Below, in pieces: positions 46,114 to 57,554 of a DNA stretch of 64,000 bases. Position numbers and translations under genes: made by a program. The stretch covers positions 14,233,175 to 14,297,174 of the forward strand of contig JBANSL010000018.1 of NCBI GenBank assembly GCA_037127255.1, in the 5' to 3' direction. A model generated the notes under the pieces. The model had not been told where the DNA came from and ran no database searches. It was given only the letters and a program-made list of their open reading frames with translations. Each line of letters begins with the position of its first letter. The first letter of the stretch is position 1. The DNA is from Persicaria tinctoria (lineage: Eukaryota > Streptophyta > Magnoliopsida > Caryophyllales > Polygonaceae).

Positions 46114-46424
46114 TCATAATAATAAAAAAAATACAAATATATCATTTAACATCGGGTAATAACCGATGTCTTTCAAAAAATAATATCGATGTCTATGTGG
46201 GTGATGTTAAAAGTAAAAAGTGTTTAACATCGGCCAAAACCCGATGTTATAACGTACAAAGACATCGGATTTAAAAATATAAACGATGTTATAAACTTTA
46301 TAGACATCGGGTTATGGCCGATGTGAAAAACTTTTGACTTTTTACATCACCCACATAGACATCGATTTATTTTTTGAAAGACATCGGCTATTAGCCGATG
46401 TTAAATGACAAATTTCTAGTAGTG

Positions 46425-47400
46425 TGGCCTCAACCCTTCTTGTTTCACCCTTGCCGACGCTGTGTTGGTTTCTTTCGACCGAGAGGCCCCGTCGCCGCTC
46501 CTCTCCTCCGTTCTTCCGCCCCCTGGCGGCTCCGATGTGGCCGCCGACCTCACCAGATTCGGCCCTCCCTCCTTGCTCTCACAAGTTGGCCGACAGAGGC
46601 ACTTCCCCCTTGTGGTGGCGCCACCTCCGTCGTCTGAATATCTTGAAAGTGACCTGCGCCTCCTCCCTCCCCCACTGACAGCCCTCTCTTCCTTCTTTCC
46701 AATTCCTCAGATCTATCTCAACAAAGAGGAAAAATCTCAGAACCAAACCCAATCCCCCCCCCCCCCCAAAAAAAAAAAACCATTCTGTTTTTACCAAAAT
46801 CTGTTAAACCCACCAAAATTTGGAAAACCCACAAATCCGGAAAAAAAAACCATTCTGCTTTGATATACGATCTTGGGTCCAGATCCGACACCATCACCAC
46901 CTAAAGTGATCTCAACAGCTGTCCAGATATCAAGAATCAAGACAAGATCTCAAGACATAGGGTTGTAATTTTTAGTTGTTTAGTTTTTTATGTTGTTGTT
47001 TTTTTATTTTTTTTTCTTTTCGTTTGTTCGCCGACCCTCTACGCAGGGTCTAACAAGTCATCTTCGGATGGCTTCAGGATTGCTTGTCGATCCACTTCTT
47101 GCCCACGGTAAAAATAAAAAAAAATAAAAAAGAAAATTTGAAGAGTAAAATTATTCTTCTGAACAACATGATTATTCGTAGATAATTTATATGAATATGT
47201 ACGAATAATTAAGATGAATAATTTTCATATGAAAAAAGTATTCAGACATATAAATAATTATTTTACGTCAAATAAATAATGATGGTGATACTTATGAATA
47301 ATTATTTTGTTCACATTCTATATTGTAAGAAGTGTTCACACCAAATCCATTCTCATTAAAGATTTTTCTAATTAATGTTTTAAATAGAGCCAGATTGATT
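46425..47400. other. Gene-like CT-rich block, then a probable LINE tail
   Basis: 46430-46700 is GC-rich with Pro/Ser/Arg-coding frames and no known domain. 46960-47130 has the layout of a LINE 3' UTR ending in a broken poly(A) (AAAATAAAAAAAAATAAAAA). ATTATTCG-like repeats follow to about 47300. Confidence 0.35.
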
Positions 47401-47821
47401 TTTAAGGTATTAGAGCTTGTTTGGTTAAAAATCAAAAACCCAGGAATTAAGTTTAAAAACCCAGGAAATATAGGATAAATGTAAGTGTTTGGTTGCTTTT
47501 TTTAATACGAAAAAAACTCAAGAATTTGACTTAATTCCAATTCCTGGAAAATGAGAAATTTCACTCATCTAGACGAGACTAGCTAGGTAAGTTGTAATTC
47601 CACTATTTTTTAATGGAAAATTTTAAGTTTTTCCATTTAAATTCCATACATCTTATAATTTAACCAAATATGGAGTAACTTTTTAAAATGCATAGGAATT
47701 ATAATGAGTGATTTTGGTAGGTGGCCCATTTTGAAAGTTCAATTAGGTAGCTAGCTCCCAAACTAATTTAATTAGTTTTATGTAGACCCCTTCCCGATAG
47801 AGTGAAATGGTCAATGATCAA

Positions 47822-47874
47822 CCGTTTGACCATTGACCGGTCAACGTTGACCATTGACCGGTCAACGTTGACCA
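47822..47874. repeat. Tandem W-box-like repeat
   Basis: Two and a half copies of a 21-base unit containing TTGACC and the palindrome TTGACCGGTCAA. There is no gene close enough to call it a promoter. Confidence 0.7.
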
Positions 47875-47899
47875 ACCCGTTTGGATTTTTTTTTAAGTG

Positions 47900-48530
47900 A
47901 TGCCATATTTTACAGTTTTGATGCCAAAATTTTATTATATTTTATTTTCAATTTGATGCCACTTTTCTAATGAAATGATTGGATGTCACTTTTTTAATGC
48001 CACTTTTTTTAAACCTTGATGAAATTTTTTGTTTACTGTAATGTCACGTACGTTGACCATTGATGCCATTTTTTTTTACTGTTAACGACTGATGCCACTT
48101 TTTTTTTATGTCAATTTTTTGATAATATTTTTTTTACCGTGATGCCATATTTTTGATGATATTTTTTCAAAGTAGTATTTTGATGATATTTTTTCAAAGT
48201 AGTATTTTGATGACATGTTTTCCTTTAATGTGATACAAGTTTTTCATAATGGTGTTTTGATGTCATTTTTATAATGTAATTATTTGATGCAATTTTTTTT
48301 AATCAAATCGATTGATGCCACATGTTTTTAATTTAATCAATTGTATATCGATTTATTTTCATCGATTATACTTTCATTCACTGATGACACGTTTGTGATT
48401 ACACTTCATTGATGCAATCACTTGTGGTGACATATTCATTAAATTTTTATTCATGGATGACATTTGTTATTACGCTTCATTAATCACAATTGTTTATGGT
48501 GACAATTTTATATAATTGATGACATAAGAG
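47900..48530. repeat. Degenerate TGATGCCA-poly(T) repeat tract
   Basis: About twenty irregular copies of TGATG(C/T/A)CA(C/T) followed by T-runs; spacing is roughly 30-45 bases. Not a clean satellite. Confidence 0.55.
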
Positions 48531-51258
48531 CTTAAAACGTGGAATCAAAATATTGTCACCTTATTGCACATATAAAAATACAAAGTCTTTGAAACTACGA
48601 CATTAATATTGGTTGTATACGTAAAAACACCTATTATAACATGTCATCAACTAAAAAAAATGTATCAATGTAAGTAATATAATGCAGAATCAATAAAAGC
48701 AATACAAAGTGTCTTAACCATCCAAGAATTATATACAACATTTCTAAAGATTCCACCTTCTCAAAAGTGGCATCAAAGTAGTTGCATATATGCCAATAGA
48801 AAAGAACAAGCTTCAAAAACCGATGCTTCATATGTACAAGTTCAATCATCCTTGAACTGAACCCCATCAACCTAATGTTTTTTTTTTGCCAAGCCAGAAT
48901 CATACCATTTAAAGGGTATTATCATAATTAAGGATTTCATGCTATAAAGAATCAAATTCACCCGACTAAACTCAAATACAACTCTGGAAACTAACAAACA
49001 AAGCCTAAATGAAGATCTTAGCTTACTAATCATCCATAAGCATTACAAATAACCCATGAAAGCTTGCAACCATGACATGTAAGTTGACGAGAAGTGTCAT
49101 ACTGTGCAAATGAGAGCATTGAACCATTCGAACTAGACAAACAATGGACGGGATATGACAGCTCGAAAAACCTCCATGTGATTGACTTCAACTTCTGCCC
49201 ATGCCTAGGTTAACAGTAGCAACTGAGCACCAAAACTCCCATGAAAAATCAGAAAAGAGAGCTTTAATTAGGGTTTTATTAAGCTTGAAAAATAAATTAC
49301 AGCAACCAATTGGAAGTCAAAAGCTCACCTACAAGGAACGACAACGGCAACCAAACCAGCGAGTTCGGCTCCAACGACGATGACATGTCTGGGAGTGAGG
49401 GAAAGGACTAAACAAAGTAAGCATCGTACAAATTAAATCTTTTAATGTAAGAAATGAGCACTTAAGTAAATAAAGAAATTCAGCAATGGCCTTGCAAGTG
49501 CAATTGGAATCTTGTAGCTTATGCTAATGAAGTGGAATTTGTAGGAAAAACACATTCAAAGTTCATTTCAAGTTGTTTTTGAGCAATTTGACAATTATAT
49601 AACATCAAATTCACATAAAATTACTTTTGCAGTAAAGCAACTTGACAATTCTATTGTATGAATGTAAGTCTGTCAAGGACCACCACAACAGAAAAGAGAT
49701 GGTTTAGCCTCATATAAGATATTATACTGATTCGAAACAAAGCATTTGTAAAGACACTGGAGGAGCAATTTGAAGTTGATCTTCATAATCATTAACATAT
49801 GTAAACAGGGCACACATTGAAGGCAAAAGACATTGGAAGAGACACAAGACCATAAACCTATATCCGCAACAAATCATAACTAGTTGAATCAAGATGATAT
49901 GAAAAGAGTGCATGTGAATAAATACATCAACTCAAAGGCTTCAACAATGAATGATGGAATTCATCTAAAGCATAAGATAAGAATAATATAGATTTTTTAC
50001 ATTTCTAGACAAAATTATGTCAGCATTCCTGCATCTCCAATCAAGTACTAAGTTGAAGCCTAGAATCAAGGAAGGAATTTATCAGAAGCTAGGCAACAAT
50101 AATGGAAAAATGCAACCTTTTTATCCCTACTGCTGTAATAAGCTTTTGTGTTACTATTTCACTTCACACCAAACAACTATTACTATGACATTCTTACCAA
50201 ATCCAAAAGAGCACAAAACTGAATCTCAAATGCAGAAAATTGACACAAGTGATCTATATGATATTGCAAACCATAAACCCTTAACCACAAATCCCAGAAA
50301 AAAAAACACTCCAAGAAGGCCTCGTTAGCAACCTTCACATCACCAATAAATGAAATTGAAACTGATCGATGAGAAGAGTTAACAGTAGTTGCAAGGAATA
50401 ATCCAGCGTAATCTAGTCACGAGGAAAACAAAATGAAGAAAGAGAGCGGGCACACATCTTTAGCAGAACCGAAATTTAAACGGATGACACAAAATTAGGG
50501 TTTCGAATTGCGTACGAGAGATGCGGGAATTGTTTAGATAGAGAGAGAGAGAGAGCGAAGAAGATGAACCTCCTGTGGTTTGATCTCCTACCAGTCAGTA
50601 CATCCATAGCTTCATCAGCATCAATGTGAGAAGGAGAACCGTAATTTGCTGTAAAATTGAAAGAAGACGGAGTTCAATCGAAGAGAGAACTTGAGAGAGT
50701 GTAGAAAGCGAGCGAGCGAAACCTCTAGAGGAGTGCTGAAGGCCTGACAGCGAGGAGCGAAGGGATTCCATGCCAGAGGAGGAGTGAGTCGAAGTCTCCA
50801 GAGGATTGTCGAAGGCCTGACGTCCAGGAACGAAGGGAATCCGGAGGAGAAATGAGTCGTGATGGGAGAATGAAGGATCGATGAATCGCCGGGATCGGGT
50901 GTGATGGGAGGAGGAAAGAAGGGTACAACGGGGCTGATAAACATTGAGGAGGGTCTATGCCGCATAAAAAAATAATTAAGAGACCTAACAACCTAATCAA
51001 AAGTTCATAAGGGTTTAAATTACCAAATTCTCTCAATTATAATTCATAATTGAAGGAAAGTAATTTCGTAAGAAGGTGCAACCAAACAAATTAACCCTAA
51101 GTAGGTGGGAATTGGGATGATTAATGTTCATGCATTCTTCTTGGATTAACAACGTTAACGTACGTACTACGTACCATGATTTGATATGGCCAGATTTTTA
51201 GGATTCACTTTTCATTTAGTCAACAAATAGTTCAAATTAAGGAAGTATCCTCTCTCAA
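48531..51258. other. Long stretch without a recognised gene
   Basis: 48530-50500 is AT-rich with small unrelated frames. 50500-50960 is more gene-like on the minus strand (a GA-rich run at 50540-50560, frames rich in Ser/Leu/Pro), but no domain is visible. Confidence 0.4.
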
Positions 51259-52352
51259 ATGAGATAGAAGTCTCTACAACATTGTGTGCAGTGTGCACCT
51301 AGGGCTGAAAATAACCCGCAGGTATCCGCTTCACCCGTTTTACCCGCATTAATTTTGCGAGTTAAAATCCGCAAAAAAGTGGGTGACGAATGGAGCGGGT
51401 GCGGATAAAGCGGATGATGGATGGATTATGAGTGAAGATTTTTCACACATAACCATTAACCCGTCCCATTAATCCACCCATTAACCCGTCCCGCAAACCC
51501 GTATAAACCCTAAAATTTATAGATATAATGTGTGTGGTTTTACTATTTTACCATTTTTAATTTTAACTTCTACAAACCATAATCCTTGATTAGTGTTTTG
51601 CCCACCAAATTTCAATTAGAATGGATATGGTATCGGCTTGCTCTTCCACGTTATAGCAAGAGATATAATGGATTAGTATATGATTAGTATAGAGTTATAT
51701 ACCCTCCCACTTTCAAATTTCAATTAGCTCGTGATTTCAGTGTTTTGCTGATCAAAATTATAAATACATAAACCCACCCCCTTTGTAATTTTGAGTTAGA
51801 ATTGGACTACTTGTGTTCATTTGGTTTTTTCTTTTGTTTCACCCATTGGGTACCCATTCCACCTGCATCAACCGCGCGGGTCGGATGCGGGTGAAAAGGT
51901 TTGTGGGTGATGGATGTAGCGGGTGAATTTTTTTACCCGCGGGGCGGGTAATGGAGTGGCTTCATCCACCCATAACCCGCCCCATTTCCACCCCTACTGC
52001 ACCCTTTGATGCAACACAAAATTAATCAAGGTTAATATTTATGATAAAAAAATTCAAAAAATTATTTTTATGTAATATATACACAATCCTACATATTTGT
52101 ATAATTTTTTCATGAAAAAATATAATTTAAAAAATATTAAAATTATTATCATCAAATAATCATTTTATCAATTTAATATTTTTTTAAAATATACCTTTTT
52201 ATAAGAAAATTATAAAAATATGTATGATTGTGTATATATAACATAAAAATAATTTTTTGAATTTTTTTTATCATAAATATTAACTTTGATTAATTTTACG
52301 TTGCACCAAAGGGTGCACACAATGTTGTAGAGGATTCTATCTCCTGTCAAAG
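51259..52352. mobile_element. Foldback-like element with a nested hAT MITE
   Basis: GAGATAGAAGTCTCTACAAC at the left end is the inverse of GTTGTAGAGGATTCTATCTC at the right. The arms continue with ACATTGTGTGCA...GTGCACC. Without the nested insertion (51300-51996) the arms pair almost to the centre: TTTATGATAAAAAAATTCAA against TTGAATTTTTTTTATCATAA, and so on to about 52130/52185. Confidence 0.75.
51300..51996. mobile_element. hAT-type MITE
   Basis: TAGGGCTGAAAATAACCCGC and GGAAATGGGGCGGG-type right end (CCCATTTCCACCCCTA) are inverted. GCGGGT/ACCCGC subterminal repeats on both sides. The 8-bp flanks (TGTGCACC, CTGCACCC) are related but not identical. Confidence 0.7.
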
Positions 52353-52586
52353 ACTCATAGTAGTATATTATAATATCCAGATAAATTAGTCTAAACTTAA
52401 GATTAGATTCCTATAATTAAATTAATTAATTCAAATTCTATGTTCGCTTGGATGTACATTCATTCTAATTTATAATGTAATATTGCACATTATAAATCAT
52501 AATAAATAGTCATGCAAATGAAACCTAAACTTCACTTTGAGATTGAATATATAAAAAAGAGTTCTATATTTAAAGGATAAATAATA

Positions 52587-52827
52587 CTTCCTCCGTTTGA
52601 CAAAAAATGTCATTTTAGCTTCTTTCAAGTTTTAAGGTAATTAACAAATGTACTAATTTCCCCTCAATTATTACCATCCTTTTTTATTTTATCGAAAACT
52701 ACAACTAACAAACCATCAATCATGTCAAGGACATTTTTGTAAAGTGAAATGAAAAATACCTATAATGACAAGTTTTTTTTAACAAAAATAACACACTAAA
52801 ATGACATGTTTTACCAAACGGAGGGAG
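52587..52827. mobile_element. Stowaway MITE
   Basis: CTTCCTCCGTTTGACAAAAA and TTTTACCAAACGGAGGGAG ends are inverted, flanked by TA (52585-52586, 52828-52829). 241 bp; 25670-25811 is a partial copy of the same family. Confidence 0.9.
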
Positions 52828-52829
52828 TA

Positions 52830-54002
52830 CGATGTGACATTCTTTCTACGTCAATTAACGGGAGTCACATTGAGTTTATTTTGTTTTAATATTACAAGAA
52901 ATGAATCCAACTTATATCACAAAAACATTTGTACCACTCCCTTATATTTTGATCATTATTTTTCCTCCACATTCGATGTGGGATTCCTAACTACTATACG
53001 ATCTCCGATTATGAATCCCAATGTACTTAACCCTCAACACGTGAGTTAGCTATTATTACTAAATATACCAAAAAAAACCGTGTGGGAAATTGACCCTCCT
53101 CTAAAATTTGCTAAAGTAGTCAATGAGCTCCAAATATTGCAAAAATGTTCAGTTGCCCTAAACTGCCTATGGAAAGTAAGGTCTCCTTTGCCCGTGGGAA
53201 CCATCTGCACGGAGAGAGAGAGAGAGAGAGAGAGGAGGAGGAGGAGGAGTTTCAAAGAAGAACAACCCCACCCCCGGTGAGAGAATCAACCGAAACAACA
53301 GTGATCGCCCTTGCCCATGAGAACCATCTCCGGAGAGAGAGAGAAACATGAGGATGCGAACTGAAAAAGAAGAAGATGACGACAAAGGGAAATCAAGTAA
53401 GCACTCACCCTCCCTCTCTCGAACCCTACAACGTTGTATATTGTGTCATTATGAATCCCAAGGTTTGGAGGAAGTAACCATTGAGGAATTGAGGAAGTTG
53501 TGATGTGCAAATGGTCATGGAAGTCATCAGGATGGGAAGATGAAGTTGAAATTGAAGGTCTAAATGTGTGTGAATTGAACTGAAAATCTCGATTAACTAG
53601 TGGATTTTGGAATGGGGGAAATAGTTAATGTCATGGATTTTTTTTTACTACCATGCATTTATTCTGTCAGGCATTTTTTCTTTACGTACTGGCACAAATT
53701 TTTTATTTACGGGCATTAATTTTGTAATTACTAGTACTTGTTTTAACAACCTGTAACCTTTTGTATTCTACCGCGAGCTTTCCCATGATCTTGGTCCTCA
53801 CCGCCCCAAACGGCAGAGTCTCCTCTATGAGCATTACTCTGTGCGAATTTCGTCGTTCAAACACCCAACCTTCTCCTCGACGTTTCCACTGACCATCAGA
53901 TACGAGAGTGAGGAAAACCACCCCTTTCTCCCTTGCGAAAGTAGGAGAATAATAAGATGGTCTTATCACTATCGGTTGGAGATAAGAAGAGGATGGGGAG
54001 TA
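52830..54002. other. No gene recognised
   Basis: Contains a purine simple repeat (GA)n(GGA)n at 53212-53250 and short unrelated frames. A second similar purine patch is at 53331-53345. Confidence 0.4.
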
Positions 54003-54010
54003 CCCATGAC

Positions 54011-54799
54011 TAGGCGTGGCCACGGGTCGGACCCGCCGGGTCAAGGGGTCATTCATCTTATTATTCGGGTTCGAACCCTAACCCGGAAATCTCACGGGTT
54101 AACGGGTTCGGGTCGACCCGACGGATTCCCATATTAAAATATATATATATATATATTTTTTTATAATATTTTTTACTAATAAAATTTTTTTAAAAAAAAT
54201 GATATGTAAAGACTTTTTCTACATATCACTTTTTATATTCATTTCATTTTAATATGAAGTGGAAAAAAAATGAGAAATTTTATATCTTTATAAAACTTCC
54301 TTCATCCACTACAATATAAATGTAGGGATATAAAACTTCTCAAACTTTACTTTATTTCAATATATCAATATCAATATAAGAAATAAAGCTTAAAGTTAAA
54401 AGTGAGAGATAAGGGAAGATGAGGTACACATATATATACCTTCATCCCTTCTCATTCTAACTCTCAACTTTTAATGTGGGACAAGGCTCTTGTTCCACAT
54501 TGAAAATGAGAGAATAAGAGAAGTCTTCCAAAGCTATAAAAAGAGAAGGGCGATAGTGCTTTGACCCACATTGCATATTGCAAAGTAGTTTATGTTTATA
54601 TATTATGAATTATTTTAAGAATAATATATACATAATAATTATTATAAACATAAAAAAAATATTTTTTTTCAAAAAAAAAAATTGGGATGGTGGGTTGACC
54701 CACCGGGTCAGCAGGTTCAAAACCCCTAACCCGCAACCCGCCCCCACCCGTTGACTCGGACCCGCCGGGTCACCGACCCGTAACCCGTGGCCACCCCTA
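54011..54799. mobile_element. hAT-type MITE, 789 bp
   Basis: TAGGCGTGGCCACGGGTCGG and CGTGGCCACCCCTA ends are inverted. The flanking 8 bp are CCCATGAC (54003-54010) and CTCATGAC (54800-54807), one mismatch. Subterminal ACCCGCCGGGTC repeats lie on both sides and an AT-rich centre between. Confidence 0.85.
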
Positions 54800-55061
54800 C
54801 TCATGACTCTAAATTGAATACCAGAAGCGTACTTACCCATGTTCGTTGCTATATAATGTCTGAAGTTGGCACGTGTTTCCCTTTGTGTGGAAGCAAATAT
54901 TCTGTTGTTGTCCCGGATTCCTTATTGACTGGCTAGTAACTGTTATACTGGGTCGTGTCAATCGAACTCGATCCACTTTCAATGGCCACCTATCAAGACT
55001 CCTTCCCCCTACAACTTTTGGAATTTTTTATCCATCTGTCATCACCCCATGTATGCTTTTA

Positions 55062-55283
55062 GAGCACCCACAATGGTAATATTGTGGTGGGTGTCTTACC
55101 TTTAAAAAAAAAAAAAATTAGAGTGTTTTATGTTGAAAAATGTGAAAGTGTCTACTGCAAGAAATAAAGTAAAACTTTAAGACACTCACACCCTGAAATT
55201 TCTGACATTTAATAACTTTATTTTTCTTTTCCCTTTCCTTCAAACGTCAGACATTTGTCCAAATATGTCAATTGTGGATGCTC
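55062..55283. mobile_element. Tourist-like MITE
   Basis: GAGCACCCACAATGG and CAATTGTGGATGCTC are inverted and flanked by TTA (55059-55061, 55284-55286). 222 bp. Confidence 0.88.
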
Positions 55284-56178
55284 TTATATATATCCTCTCT
55301 CCAAACCCCTCCTATTCCAAGCCAATTCAAACTCCCTTTATTTTTTTTGGGCGGGAAATTGTGAGCATTAATTATGCTCTGTAATCATTTAATGCTCATC
55401 AAGTTATTCCCTTCTCTCTCTTTAGTCTATGCGGACTCTGTCATGCCATAAAATGTAAATATTCTTTACTTTGAAAGTAACTAATATTTTTATGTTGAAT
55501 TTTATCAATATATTTCTCATATTTCTCATAGTAATGTATCTCATAGTAATGTGTTATATCATTATTATTTTATTAATTTTAAAATAAGCAATGGCGTATT
55601 GGCGTGAGAACTACACTAGTTATTATCAATATATAATAACTAGTGTAGAAATCCTATGTGGCGGGCTCTGGTGCGATTCTCTTACGTGTATTTTTCTGGT
55701 GCAATTTGGTCGTGTTTCTTGCCACGTCAATTAATGACGATCCAATATATTTAAGTCAGATTAGACGATAACCTCATCTATTTATATATGTGTCATCCTA
55801 TGTGTCCATTTCAATTAATGATTAAATTAATTTTTAATATAAATATTCAGCATGTAGTTACAAATCTTATCATTTTACTTTAAGTTATTTTAAAAATGTT
55901 TTATCTAGAAAAAAATCTACATTAGATTAAGTTATTTTACTACTATTAAAGATTTTAAAATAAACAAATACATATTTTATAACAATAATTACGTACATGC
56001 AGAAAATGAATCAAATAATAGGTTTGATGTTATATTTATTTTAATTATTTATAATATCATAACCACTAAAGAGATTTGTAATTTATCTATTAACATTTAA
56101 TCTAATCTTTTATCTACCCATGGTTACAATTTAATTGGAAGAAAAATTAACCTAATCATATATGATGTAGAACCAGAG
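55284..56178. other. AT-rich, no gene; contains a short palindrome
   Basis: Only the palindrome at 55611-55648 stands out. Confidence 0.4.
55611..55648. repeat. Perfect 16-bp inverted repeat with CTAGT inside
   Basis: CTACACTAGTTATTAT (55611-55626) and its exact complement (55633-55648) are separated by six bases. Confidence 0.85.
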
Positions 56179-57115
56179 AAAGTAGGTATTTTATAATATT
56201 TTAGCGATTAAAGTTAGTCGTTAAAAAAAATTATCATCAATAATAAATTAATACTCCCTCCGATTAAAAATAAGTGTCGTTTTAGCTCTTAACACAATTT
56301 TTAATAAAAGTATTAATTATTATTGGTTTTATACATTTTTTTTTTCTAAATCTTATCATTCATTAAATGTTTACCAACTTTTTCAACCAATATGTGGAGA
56401 GTTTGAAATAAAAAGTAGTCAACAGATACAATTTTCAATAACAATTTTAATTAATCAATCTATAAAACGACACTTATTTTGAATCAAATTCAAAAGTCTA
56501 AAACGACACTTATTTTGGATCAGAGGTAGTATAATATCATAACCACACAATTTTTTTTATACTCCCTCCGATTAAAAATAAGTATCATCAATAATAATTT
56601 TTTTTTATAAAACAATGCAGTATTTTATAAAAAAAATTATTATCTTACACAATTTGTGCATGAATAATAAAAGTCGTATAAAAAAACCGCGAAAATCGCG
56701 GGTAGTAAAACTTTTATTAAAAATTATGTTATGAGCTAAAACGACACTTATTTTTAATCGGAGGGAGTATTAATTTATTATTGATGATAATTTTTTTGAA
56801 CGACTAACTTTAATCGCTAAAATATTATAAAATACCTACTTTCAACCAATATGTGGAGAGTTTGAAATCGCGGGTAGTCAACAGATACAATTTTCAATAA
56901 CAATTTTAATTAATCAATCTATAAAACGACACTTATTTTGAATCAAATTCAAAAGTCTAAAACGACACTTATTTTGGATCAGAGGTAGTATAAGTAGGAA
57001 ATTAAAAAGTCAAAAAAACAATGCAGTATTTTATATAAAAAAATTATTATCTTACACAATTTGTGCATGAATAATAAAAGTCGTATAAGAAAACCGCGAA
57101 AATCGCGGGTTTTCC
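56179..57115. repeat. Compound inverted and direct duplication around Stowaway MITEs
   Basis: A block of about 130 bases (56179-56309) recurs inverted at 56709-56848 with very few differences. Between them are a Stowaway (56254-56529, CTCCCTCCGATTAAAAATAA end, TA flanks) and a second Stowaway-bounded segment (56562-56767). After them, 56843-56992 repeats 56379-56531 directly, and 57018-57115 repeats 56610-56708 directly. Both copies of the latter hold CCGCGAAAATCGCGGG. Confidence 0.85.
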
Positions 57116-57119
57116 GGGT

Positions 57120-57292
57120 TTGTTTCATGTAGATCTTTTGTTGTATTAGGTAGTTGTTTTATGTTGTATTTCTTTTACTATGTTGTATGTTTAGACGGCA
57201 AGCCGTCTACCGACTTTGTCGGCCTCTCGAGGTCCGGGCCTGTCCGGCCTTGAATTATTTCCTTATCAAAAAAAAAAAAAAAAAAAAAACTA
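57120..57292 (+). mobile_element. Probable LINE 3' end with poly(A)
   Basis: TGTTGTATGTTTAGACGGCA, CCGTCTACCGACTTTGTCGG and CCTTGAATTATTTCCTTATC lead into a pure poly(A) (57270-57289). No coding remains. Confidence 0.5.
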
Positions 57293-57378
57293 GTTATAGT
57301 TAATTATTAAAACTCACCCTAGCCTCCTGGTCTCAGACGATCGACTTCACATGTAATACAGTACACCCAATTTTTAGC

Positions 57379-57390
57379 CCTATATATACG
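57379..57390 (+). promoter_or_regulatory. TATA box of the bHLH gene
   Basis: CCTATATATACG about 170 bases upstream of the ATG at 57555, with a CA-rich likely start region about 30 bases downstream. Confidence 0.55.
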
Positions 57391-57554
57391 AACCTCCAAA
57401 AGTTCTTTAACCACATGCATCAAACACCAAATTAAGCCTTTGTTTTATCATTAATTATTCACTTAATTAGTTCTCCATCGATCTCCACCCCCAATTCCAA
57501 CTATAGCCAAAAAACTGCACCTTTTTTATTTATTTTTTCCCATTTTTGTTGAGA

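Larger units (their letters stand above)
42893..46424. mobile_element. CACTA-type (En/Spm) non-autonomous element, 3.5 kb
   Basis: The right end reads, on the minus strand, CACTACTAGAAATTTGTCAT then TTAACATCGG. The left end is the same with the first C changed (TACTACTAGAATTTTGTCAT). Many subterminal copies of ACATCGG/CCGATGT lie within 150 bases of the left end and 280 bases of the right end, as expected of CACTA transposase-binding motifs. No 3-bp duplication is readable (CTT against TGG). The inside holds gene-like non-coding DNA, a 98-bp tandem duplication and a tRNA-like sequence, but no transposase. Confidence 0.8.

Noticed and set aside
47405..51100. A possible 3.7 kb PIF element (AGAGCTTGTTTGGTTA ... 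CCAAACAAATTAACCCTA)
   Set aside because: The ends are only loosely inverted, the flanks are TTA and TAA, and nothing inside supports a transposon.
57018..57125. Helitron end at CCGCGAAAATCGCGGG
   Set aside because: The hairpin is good, but there is no CTRR terminus at the right distance in either copy.
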